Assembly: GCA_021789095.1 (NCBI GenBank)
Contig: JAJYJX010000083.1
Coordinates: 1 to 10,339, forward strand
Origin: a bacterium
Lineage (GTDB): Bacteria; JAMCPX01
Length of the DNA: 10,339 nt
Direction: 5' to 3'
A program made the translations under genes and the position numbers. Below are positions 1-6,110 of this stretch, piece by piece. A model generated the notes under the pieces. That model did no database searches. It saw only the letters and a list, made by a program, of their open reading frames with translations, and was not told the DNA's origin. Every line of letters begins with the position of its first letter. Position 1 is the first letter of the stretch.

Positions 1-861
1 AGCGTGGATAATCCGAGTATCAGGGACTCCCGCTACGCAAATGTAAAAAGCAAGGACGCCATTGTCGACAGGATAAATGCAAAGTGCGGGCGGCGTCCCG
101 ATTCAGGCCCCGATAAAAGCAGGACCGTGGTTAATATCTATTGGAAAGGCGAGGACTGCTCAGTGTATTTTGATACCTCCGGCGAACCCCTTTCCAAACG
201 CGGATACAGAAAACTCCCGATGACGGCACCCATGCAGGAGACGCTTGCTGCCGCCGTTATACGGGCAACCGGATGGAACGGAAGCCGGAACTTCATCAAT
301 CCAATGTGCGGCAGCGGGACCCTTGCCATTGAAGCGGCATTCATTGCACTGAACAGGGCACCCGGCCTTTTACGGAATAACTATGGGTTCATGCATATAA
401 AGGAGTTTAACAAGCCCCTCTGGGACAGTCTGCGCACACAGGCAAAACAGGAGTCACACAATGCCCTGCAGTGCAGGATCATCGCCACGGACATCAGCAA
501 AGAGACAGTAGAAGCAGCAAAAAAAAACGCTGCAGGTGCAGATGTGGAGCACCTGATCGAATTCGCCGTGCGTGATTATTCCGAAACCACTGTCCCCGAG
601 AATGGCGGGATAGTAATACTAAATCCTGAATACGGGAAAAGAATGGGAAAAACCGAAGTGCTTGAGAGCATGTACAAGGGCATTGGCGATTATTTTAAGC
701 AGAAATGCAGTGGATATACAGGGTATGTCTTTACCGGGAATCTTGACATGGCAAAGAAGGTAGGTTTGAAAGCAAAACGAAGGATCCCGTTTTTTAACGG
801 CGATATAGAATGCAGGCTCCTCGAGTACGAGTTGTACGAGGGCAGCAGGAAAAACAACTGA
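1..861 (+). CDS. rlmL: RlmL-type 23S rRNA guanine-N2 methyltransferase, 5'-truncated by window edge
   Basis: This is the C-terminal part of a THUMP/UPF0020-family RNA methyltransferase. The family transfers a methyl group from SAM to N2 of a guanine in 23S rRNA (G2445 for E. coli RlmL). The frame is open to the left edge; the GTG at base 4 is an internal Val, because a KDAIVDR segment and an RGYR segment typical of the middle of the protein follow almost at once. The N-terminal part of the THUMP region is therefore outside the window. Counting from the codon at base 4, the SAM-binding motif reads NPMCGSGT (residues 99-106; usually DPMCGSGT). The catalytic motif reads NPEYG (207-211; usually NPPYG). 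The C-terminal NG-x-IECRL segment ends the domain normally. The protein lacks the second methyltransferase domain (RlmK) fused in E. coli. It converges on the ABC permease with 27 bases between stop codons and no evident terminator. Family is sure; the exact target base is inferred. Confidence 0.8.
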   Translation, partial: SVDNPSIRDSRYANVKSKDAIVDRINAKCGRRPDSGPDKSRTVVNIYWKGEDCSVYFDTSGEPLSKRGYRKLPMTAPMQETLAAAVIRATGWNGSRNFINPMCGSGTLAIEAAFIALNRAPGLLRNNYGFMHIKEFNKPLWDSLRTQAKQESHNALQCRIIATDISKETVEAAKKNAAGADVEHLIEFAVRDYSETTVPENGGIVILNPEYGKRMGKTEVLESMYKGIGDYFKQKCSGYTGYVFTGNLDMAKKVGLKAKRRIPFFNGDIECRLLEYELYEGSRKNN

Positions 862-888
862 CGAGAGCGCAATTAAAACCTGTTCCCT

Positions 889-1662
889 TTATTCCTTCTG
901 CTGTCTGTTGAACGCTACCGCCGCGAACAGCGTGCTGATCAGCGTGAATATGACCATAAGGACGATGTCCGCGAGAAGGGAGAAGTCCGAACGGAAATGG
1001 GCGAATTCCACAAACATGATGTGCTTGAAGCTGTCGATACCATAGCTCAAGGGGTTTAAATAGATAAAGTAGCGCATTGCCCTTGGCAGTACATTTACGG
1101 GATACATGGCACCGCTCAGGAAGAACATGGGCATAACGATAAAGTTCATTATGATGTTGAAGCTTTCAAATGATTTTATCATCGATGCAATAAAAACGCC
1201 TATTGCGGATATGCACATTGAAACGATCATCACGAACACCACGAGCAGGAGCGCCTCAAATATTGTAAACCGTATGCCTATGAACGGTGCGGCAGCCATG
1301 ATGATAAGGCCCTGGATAGTTGATACGAGCGTACCGCTCACTATTTTGCCCAATGCTATGGAAAACCTTGAAACAGGCGTGACAAGTATCTCCTTCATGA
1401 AGCCGAATTCCCTGTCCCATACTATGGATATTGATGAGAACATTGCACTGAACAGGATCGTCATGCCGAGTATGCCTGGAAGTATAAACTGTATATAGCT
1501 TACCCCAAGGCCTCCCCTTATGACCTGGTTCAATCCCGTACCTATAAGAAAAAGCCATGTCAGCGGCCTTGCAATCATGCCTATAAGCCTTGATTTTTGC
1601 CTGAAAAATTTCTTGAGGTCCCTCAGCGTTATCACGTAAACAGTCAGGATGATTTTTCTCAT
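889..1662 (-). CDS. ABC-2 type transporter permease
   Basis: This 257-residue integral membrane subunit belongs to an ABC-2 (DrrB-like) exporter. About six hydrophobic segments are visible: roughly residues 25-45, 58-80, 105-130, 135-162, 170-192 and 228-250. A short charged N-terminal stretch (RDLKKFFRQKSR) precedes the first. The segment LNPLSYGIDSFKHIMF near residue 205 is characteristic of this family. Its start codon shares ATGA with the stop of the upstream ATPase gene, so the two are translationally coupled and form one exporter. Related pairs export drugs, lipids or polysaccharides; nothing in the sequence fixes the substrate. The start ATG is well supported by the 4-base overlap. The gene ends facing the methyltransferase gene. 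Confidence 0.9.
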   Translation of the reverse strand: MRKIILTVYVITLRDLKKFFRQKSRLIGMIARPLTWLFLIGTGLNQVIRGGLGVSYIQFILPGILGMTILFSAMFSSISIVWDREFGFMKEILVTPVSRFSIALGKIVSGTLVSTIQGLIIMAAAPFIGIRFTIFEALLLVVFVMIVSMCISAIGVFIASMIKSFESFNIIMNFIVMPMFFLSGAMYPVNVLPRAMRYFIYLNPLSYGIDSFKHIMFVEFAHFRSDFSLLADIVLMVIFTLISTLFAAVAFNRQQKE

Positions 1663-2612
1663 GCGCCGTGCCCCATTCTTCTGATGACAGGATGCTCTAT
1701 GCGATCGTCCCTTATCTCGGAACCTGTAAGAGAGATATACAATTCTTCAAGTTCAGGCTTCTTTATCCTGAATTCGTCTATCTTCAGTCCCGACAGCTCT
1801 AACATCTGCTTTATAAAACCGTCGGGATCATCTGTCCTTATCTCATACCTGTCATTGCCTGCATGGCTCATGCCCCTGGACACAATCTGACGTATTGTAG
1901 GGCCGTCTTTGGTGCTGAATGAGACCGTTGCCTTGCCCATCTCATCGAGCAGTTTTTGCGGGTTGCCCATTGCAACAAGTTTGCCGTGATCAATGATTGT
2001 AATCCTGTCAAAATCAGATGCCTCATCCATGTAATGCGTTGTTACAAATATGGTGGTGCCCTCCTTTTGCTTCATGTCTTTTATAAAGCTCCACACCCCT
2101 GCCCTTGTCTGCGGATCAAGCCCCAAGGTAGGCTCGTCAAGGAACAGGACACGCGGTTTGTGCAAAAGCCCCCGAATGACCTCAAGCCTTCTCTTCATGC
2201 CGCCGGACAGGTGTTTTACGAGTTCATGCTTTTTGGTCTGCATGCCGATCATGGATAAAAGCTCGTCTATCCTTTTGACGGCCTGTCTCCTTTCATAGCC
2301 GTACAGGTACGCATGGAACAAGAGGTTTTCAAATGTGGTCAACTCACTATCAAGAGTGGTCTCCTGGAAAACGAGGCCTATGTGGTTCCTGACCTTGCCC
2401 GGCTCTCTGCTCACGTCAAACCCCGCAACGTATGCCTGTCCTGATGTCGGCATAAGCAGCGTGCAAAGGATGTTTATCGTGGTTGTCTTTCCTGCGCCGT
2501 TCGGGCCGAGAAACCCGAACAACTCGCCATGCCCGACTTCAAAGCTTATCCCGTTCACAGCGGCAAGCGAGTTATAGCTTTTATACAGTTCCTTTACCTC
2601 TATCGCGTTCAT
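1659..2612 (-). CDS. ABC transporter ATP-binding protein (DrrA/CcmA-like)
   Basis: This cytoplasmic ATPase powers the adjacent ABC-2 permease. From the ATG at 2612 it has 317 residues. The nucleotide-binding domain is complete: Walker A GPNGAGKTT (36-44), Q-loop Gln83, signature LSGGM (135-139), Walker B VLFLDEP (155-161), D-loop GLDP (164-167) and switch His193 in TTHYMDEA. About 100 residues follow the domain, as in the DrrA/DUF4162 class. A TTG at 2618 in the same frame is a possible earlier start, but ATG 2612 begins MNAIEVKELYKSY, the normal beginning of such domains. No good Shine-Dalgarno precedes either start, so expression may be modest or the true signal atypical. Upstream lie the rsmA terminator and two dyads, suggesting an independent, regulated transcript. 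The substrate is unknown. Confidence 0.92.
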   Translation of the reverse strand: MNAIEVKELYKSYNSLAAVNGISFEVGHGELFGFLGPNGAGKTTTINILCTLLMPTSGQAYVAGFDVSREPGKVRNHIGLVFQETTLDSELTTFENLLFHAYLYGYERRQAVKRIDELLSMIGMQTKKHELVKHLSGGMKRRLEVIRGLLHKPRVLFLDEPTLGLDPQTRAGVWSFIKDMKQKEGTTIFVTTHYMDEASDFDRITIIDHGKLVAMGNPQKLLDEMGKATVSFSTKDGPTIRQIVSRGMSHAGNDRYEIRTDDPDGFIKQMLELSGLKIDEFRIKKPELEELYISLTGSEIRDDRIEHPVIRRMGHGA

Positions 2613-2627
2613 AAACAATAAGAAACC

Positions 2628-2639
2628 ACAGGTACCTGT
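2628..2639. promoter_or_regulatory. 12-bp perfect palindrome ACAGGTACCTGT, possible operator
   Basis: ACAGGT|ACCTGT is a perfect dyad whose nearer edge lies 15 bases before the ATPase start codon. It lies between the candidate promoter and the start and is only two bases from a second dyad (2642-2661). The symmetry is visible directly; use as a repressor site is inferred. An mRNA hairpin role is unlikely because there is no loop. Confidence 0.4.
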
Positions 2640-2641
2640 CC

Positions 2642-2661
2642 ATAATCAACAATTTGATTAT
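2642..2661. promoter_or_regulatory. 20-bp inverted repeat overlapping a candidate -10 box of the ABC exporter
   Basis: ATAATCAA-CAAT-TTGATTAT is a perfect 8-bp inverted repeat with a 4-base spacer. Read on the minus strand, its outer edge forms GATAAT (2662-2657), a five-of-six match to a sigma70 -10 box, about 45 bases before the ATPase start. The -35 region (TTATTT at 17-base spacing) is weak. A dyad covering the -10 box and likely transcription start is where a repressor would bind. Promoter and operator roles are inferred. Confidence 0.4.
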
Positions 2662-2691
2662 CCGGAAAAATGCATTTGGAAATAAGGAAGC

Positions 2692-2715
2692 AAAAAGGGC
2701 GATCCGTGAATCGCC
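2692..2715 (-). terminator. intrinsic terminator after rsmA
   Basis: On the minus strand the stem GGCGAT / ATCGCC (2715-2710 with 2703-2698, loop TCACGG) is followed by one C and then TTTTT (2696-2692). A U-G pair can lengthen the stem to seven. It lies 20 bases beyond the rsmA stop codon and closes the Tol-Pal/tsaD/rsmA unit. A weaker element, CGTC-ATGAA-GACG followed by TTTTT (2742-2725), overlaps the rsmA stop and may assist. The hairpin with flanking GTAG also resembles interspersed palindromes (GGCGATTCACGAATCGCC type) that I recall from some deltaproteobacterial and Nitrospirota genomes. Confidence 0.7.
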
Positions 2716-2734
2716 ACTACATTTAAAAACGTCT

Positions 2735-3583
2735 TCATGACGGGCATTTCCCGTAAGCATCCAAGAACCTTATCCACCGTTTGAGGTCGATATTTTCAGC
2801 CCTGTCATGGAGATCAATGTCTGCTTTGCTGCACCATGTTTCGATCTCCGATGATGTACCCAGAGGTTTTAAAGTATTCCTTAACATCTTTCTCCGTGCA
2901 CTGAATACCTGCCTCAGTGTGCCCAGCAAGGCGTTTTCCCTGTCATTATCCAGAAGCGGCTCATGCACATGCAATGCCATTATAACTGAATCAACCTTCG
3001 GTGCGGGTGTAAACAATTTCCTGTCAACATGTCTTACAATCCTGGCATCATAGTGAAGCATGCGCATAACGGACAGCAGCCCGAAATGCTCTTCAGAGGG
3101 CACTGCAGCTATCCTCATTCCTACTTCTTTCTGGAGCATCACGACAATATCACTTATCAATCCATGGCTCCTGAAAAGCAAACGCATTATCGGGCTTGAA
3201 ATATAATAAGGTATGTTACCTGCAACCTTTATGTTCCTGTCAAAGCCCCTTGATATGTCCATCTTAAGAATATCCTGTTTTAAAACTTTGAACCTTGGGT
3301 TTGCACCAAACCGTCCGGACAGGTAATGGACGTACCTCTCGTCTATCTCAACCGCCGTGATGCCCGAATTCTTTCCGCCAACCTCTTCAATCCTTTCAAG
3401 GAGACAGCCTGTCAAAGAGCCGCAGCCTGCACCTATTTCCAGAATATAATCGTCTCGATGAATGTTCAGCGCATCGACAATATCATTCATAACCTGCTCA
3501 TCGGAAAGCAGGTGCTGGGCTATTGATTTACGTGGCAGAAGCCCGTGTTCTCTGAGGAATGAGCGTGTTATTTGCATAGCCAT
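2735..3583 (-). CDS. rsmA: 16S rRNA (adenine1518-N6/adenine1519-N6)-dimethyltransferase RsmA (KsgA)
   Basis: RsmA dimethylates two adjacent adenines in the 3' hairpin of 16S rRNA during late assembly of the small subunit. From the ATG at 3583 it has 282 residues. The family's N-terminal K-S-x-x-Q-H-L-L segment is at 19-26, SAM motif I (LEIGAGCGSLT) at 48-58, acidic motif II VEID at 78-81, QDIL at 103-106 and catalytic NIPYY at 123-127. The C-terminal FSARRKMLRNTL block is also present. The start is uncertain: ATGs at 3583 and 3577 and a TTG at 3610 are in frame, none with a good ribosome-binding site. All of them lie inside tsaD, and the conserved N-terminus begins too early for a start after the tsaD stop. 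The two genes therefore truly overlap by about 50-56 bases. A terminator follows at 2692-2715. Confidence 0.93.
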   Translation of the reverse strand: MAMQITRSFLREHGLLPRKSIAQHLLSDEQVMNDIVDALNIHRDDYILEIGAGCGSLTGCLLERIEEVGGKNSGITAVEIDERYVHYLSGRFGANPRFKVLKQDILKMDISRGFDRNIKVAGNIPYYISSPIMRLLFRSHGLISDIVVMLQKEVGMRIAAVPSEEHFGLLSVMRMLHYDARIVRHVDRKLFTPAPKVDSVIMALHVHEPLLDNDRENALLGTLRQVFSARRKMLRNTLKPLGTSSEIETWCSKADIDLHDRAENIDLKRWIRFLDAYGKCPS

Positions 3584-4553
3584 CCATGTCAATACTGCTC
3601 TTGATACCAAGTTTCAAGAGATGATAACCGAGAAATCCTACCATGGAGCCGTTGTCCGTGCACAGATTGACAGACGGTATGTAGATCTCGAACTCGTCCT
3701 TGAACCTGCTGAACATCTCCCGCAGCCCCGAATTTGCGGCTACACCGCCGGATACGGTTATCCTCTTCATGCGCTTGTATCTCGCGAGTGACACGGTCTT
3801 TTTCACAAGCACGCCTGCAACAGCTTCCTGGAAACCCGCGGCTATGGAATAGAGAACATCCGGGTCTGCGCCGGGGGTATGTTGTTTTATATGTTTTATC
3901 ACAGCCGTCTTAAGACCGCTGAAAGAAAAATTGTAATTGTCCTTTTTCATCAATGCCATGGGGAATTTCACCTTTCTAACATTTTTCTTTTCTCCCGCAA
4001 TCCTGTCTATGACAGGCCCGCCGGGGTAGCCAAGGCCCAGCGCTCCTGCTATTTTGTCATACGCCTCACCTGCTGCGTCATCGATTGTCTTACCGTTCAT
4101 ACTGACGTCCGTAAGCGACCTTACGGTGTAGAGCTCCGTATGACCGCCCGAAACAACAAGCCCCGTGTACGGGAAGGAAAGCTGGTCAAATTCTATCAGC
4201 GGTGAAAACAGGTGGGCACGCACATGATCAACACCAACCAAGGGCTTATCAAGCATGTATGCGAGTCCTTTCGCAAAATTAAGGCCTATGAGGATGGCCC
4301 CTATTAAACCCGGGCCGGCAGTTACGGCTATACCGTCGATATGGGACAACTTTATGCCTGCCTCGGAGCACGCCCTCCGAACGAGAGAGCCTATGACCTC
4401 AAGCTGGATCCTGGATGCAAACTCAGGTACAACGCCACCATAACCGCTGTGAACAGATATCTGGCTGGAAACAAGATCAACAAGAACACTTCCGTCCATG
4501 ACAATTGCCACACCGGTTTCATCGCACGAACTCTCAATGCCCAAAACAATCAT
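3528..4553 (-). CDS. tsaD: tRNA N6-adenosine threonylcarbamoyltransferase TsaD (Kae1/YgjD)
   Basis: TsaD transfers threonylcarbamoyl from TC-AMP to A37 of ANN-decoding tRNAs (t6A), acting with TsaB and TsaE, neither of which is in this window. The 341-residue length is normal. It begins with the family's GIESSCDET (5-13), has the metal-binding His pair in an H-x3-H arrangement (His110 and His114), VSGGHTEL for nucleotide binding, the FSGLK block and the C-terminal LCTDNGSMVG with its metal-ligand Asp. Two small departures from the usual pattern are visible. The ASR-x-H motif has Gln at residue 50 instead of His, and Arg112 lies between the metal His residues where Glu is common. The start ATG overlaps the cpoB stop (ATGA), so translation is probably coupled. 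The 3' end overlaps the start of rsmA. Confidence 0.96.
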   Translation of the reverse strand: MIVLGIESSCDETGVAIVMDGSVLVDLVSSQISVHSGYGGVVPEFASRIQLEVIGSLVRRACSEAGIKLSHIDGIAVTAGPGLIGAILIGLNFAKGLAYMLDKPLVGVDHVRAHLFSPLIEFDQLSFPYTGLVVSGGHTELYTVRSLTDVSMNGKTIDDAAGEAYDKIAGALGLGYPGGPVIDRIAGEKKNVRKVKFPMALMKKDNYNFSFSGLKTAVIKHIKQHTPGADPDVLYSIAAGFQEAVAGVLVKKTVSLARYKRMKRITVSGGVAANSGLREMFSRFKDEFEIYIPSVNLCTDNGSMVGFLGYHLLKLGIKSSIDMDGYANNTLIPQRTRASAT

Positions 4554-5365
4554 TTCAGTTTTTTCAGCTCTTTTCTGGCATCCTTACTGAGTTTGTCGTT
4601 GGGATATCTTGAGAGCAGCTCATCGAAAAACAGCTTTGCATTTTTTTTGTCTCCCAGCATGGCAAAACTTTTGCCGATCATAAAATATGAACTCTTGGTA
4701 AGAGGACTGTCGGGATACTTTTCCACAATGATACCGTAATTTGCAATCGCTGTTTTATAGTCCTTCGCCCTGTACGCTGTCTCACCAAGGTAAAAAGACG
4801 CCCTTGCTTTCTGAACAGCCGTACCGCTCTTTGCGAACTCCTCAAAAACGGGCTTTGCTTCCTCTGTTTTCCCGCTTTTAAAAAGTTTCACGGCATCATC
4901 AAGGTTGAGTTTCTCCTGCTTTGCAGTACTCTCTGTATGATGCTGTGCTGTTTTCCTGCTGTACGCACTTGAGAAGCTCATCCATGCCTCGACCGCGGTC
5001 ACCGATGTCTCGAGTGCGGAAAGCCTTTGTTTGATACTCGTGCTCAATGTCCCGCCCGTTGTTGTAAAAAGGTCTAGTGCCTGCTGAAGGTTATTCAACC
5101 TGTGCTGCAGTATGTCCAGCCTGTTTCTCAAATCTTTCACATCATCATTTGCAGTCCCGAGTTTGGAAAGCACGTCGACCTGGTTCTTCCTTATACTTTC
5201 TATCTCCGTATCAATTTTCGCATTGATCTGCTGGTCGTTCAGCTCGATCTGCGTCTTAAGATCGCTCATCTCCCTGTCGAGCCTGATGTCCTCGCTCGTT
5301 TTTATACAGCCTGTTGCAGCAAGACCGAACAAAAATATGGAAATTAAAATAATAGACCTCTTCAT
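4550..5365 (-). CDS. cpoB: Tol-Pal system protein CpoB (YbgF), probable lipoprotein
   Basis: CpoB is a periplasmic coordinator that, in E. coli, links Tol-Pal constriction to PBP1B-driven peptidoglycan synthesis. The 271-residue protein has three visible parts. Residues 1-20 are a hydrophobic signal ending in AATGC, a plausible though imperfect lipobox with Cys20, so it may be lipidated, unlike E. coli CpoB. Residues 25-100 are charged and heptad-like, matching the trimerising coiled coil. Residues 155-271 hold about three TPR-like units (e.g. ARASFYLGETAYRAKDYKTA and KSSYFMIGKSFAMLGDKKNA). The order tolB, pal-like, cpoB is the classic one. The GAGG site six bases before ATG 5365 lies in the last codons of the preceding gene, three bases away, and the stop overlaps the tsaD start. 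Confidence 0.93.
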   Translation of the reverse strand: MKRSIILISIFLFGLAATGCIKTSEDIRLDREMSDLKTQIELNDQQINAKIDTEIESIRKNQVDVLSKLGTANDDVKDLRNRLDILQHRLNNLQQALDLFTTTGGTLSTSIKQRLSALETSVTAVEAWMSFSSAYSRKTAQHHTESTAKQEKLNLDDAVKLFKSGKTEEAKPVFEEFAKSGTAVQKARASFYLGETAYRAKDYKTAIANYGIIVEKYPDSPLTKSSYFMIGKSFAMLGDKKNAKLFFDELLSRYPNDKLSKDARKELKKLK

Positions 5366-5368
5366 ATA

Positions 5369-6100
5369 TTACCTCGTTACAACGACAAACTCATCCCTTC
5401 TGTTTTCCGCCCATGCTTTTTCATCATGTCCTGGATTCAGCGGTCTTTCCTTCCCATAACTTATCACCGACATCCTGTCCGAAGCCACTCCAAGCTGTTT
5501 CAGATAGTCCTTTGCGGCGTTTGCACGTTTCTCACCGAGAGCGAGGTTGTACTCTTCGGACCCCCGTTCATCGCAGTGTCCTTCTATCTGGATCTTTATG
5601 CCGGGGTTGCTGCTCAGCCACTTCGCATTCTCTATGAGGATAGTCTGCGCATCGTTTGACAGGGAATAATCATCAAAGGCAAAACTTATCCGCTTGAGCT
5701 GTTTTATAATAACCCCTTCACCGAGTGAGCCTCTGCCGATTATAGAACTTTCCGTTATGCCTATGCCCGACAGTAAAGAGGTCGTAGTGGATTGCTCACC
5801 TTCGTTACCGGCAGTACCCTTTGTCTGCCTTGCCAGTGCAAGCTGTTTTGCCGCTTCGGCTAGCTGTTTCCCGGTCAGGGCTTCGACCTTTGCGTCATTG
5901 TACTGCCTGTTGTCGGAGTCGTCCTGCGCCTTTTTTACATAGCCTTCAGCCGATGAGTATTCTTTGGGCGCATAGGTCTGCGCACCGGCTATCCTTGCAG
6001 ATTCAAGCGCCGCCTTTGCATCGGCGATTTCCTGGAGAGGAGGCTTGGGGCATCCTGTCAGCATCACAATGGATATGACAACAATAAAAATCTTGTTCAT
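5369..6100 (-). CDS. Pal-like OmpA-family lipoprotein with N-terminal DUF4398-type domain
   Basis: This is a second peptidoglycan-associated lipoprotein in the same operon, 243 residues from ATG 6100. The signal ends with lipobox LTGC (Cys17). Residues about 25-95 are an Ala/Lys/Gln-rich helical segment (AKAALESARIAGA, YAPKEYSSAEGYVKKAQ) matching the DUF4398 pattern. A Ser/Thr/Gly linker spans 95-130, and an OmpA C-terminal domain occupies about 135-243. Peptidoglycan-binding residues are present: Asp177 in GHCDERGS and Arg192 in LGEKRA. It sits in the usual pal position between tolB and cpoB, so it may be the main TolB partner, with the shorter pal at 9359 as paralogue, or the reverse. An in-frame GTG at 6112 would add four residues, but GAGG six bases before ATG 6100 favours the ATG. 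Confidence 0.88.
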   Translation of the reverse strand: MNKIFIVVISIVMLTGCPKPPLQEIADAKAALESARIAGAQTYAPKEYSSAEGYVKKAQDDSDNRQYNDAKVEALTGKQLAEAAKQLALARQTKGTAGNEGEQSTTTSLLSGIGITESSIIGRGSLGEGVIIKQLKRISFAFDDYSLSNDAQTILIENAKWLSSNPGIKIQIEGHCDERGSEEYNLALGEKRANAAKDYLKQLGVASDRMSVISYGKERPLNPGHDEKAWAENRRDEFVVVTR

Positions 6101-6106
6101 CTTTAA

Positions 6107-6110
6107 CCTC
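6107..6110 (-). promoter_or_regulatory. ribosome-binding site GAGG deciding the start at 6100
   Basis: GAGG is followed by six bases (TTAAAG) and ATG 6100. The competing GTG at 6112 overlaps this site and has no signal of its own. The site overlaps the tolB stop codon, so ribosomes ending tolB are well placed to reinitiate here. Confidence 0.7.

Noticed and set aside
862-888. Convergent gap between the methyltransferase and the ABC permease as a bidirectional terminator
   Set aside because: I see no inverted repeat or T-run in these 27 bases.
1106-1498. 130-codon plus-strand frame opposite the ABC permease
   Set aside because: The permease on the other strand has clear membrane helices and a coupled start; the antisense product shows no family features.
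2740-2754. Small hairpin ACGGG-CATTT-CCCGT at the end of rsmA
   Set aside because: The stem is only five pairs, lies inside coding sequence and has no adjacent T-run; the hairpin at 2692-2715 is the better terminator.
4341-4739. 132-codon plus-strand frame across the tsaD/cpoB junction
   Set aside because: It spans two well-supported genes on the other strand, and its Ser/Leu-rich product is a product of antisense composition.
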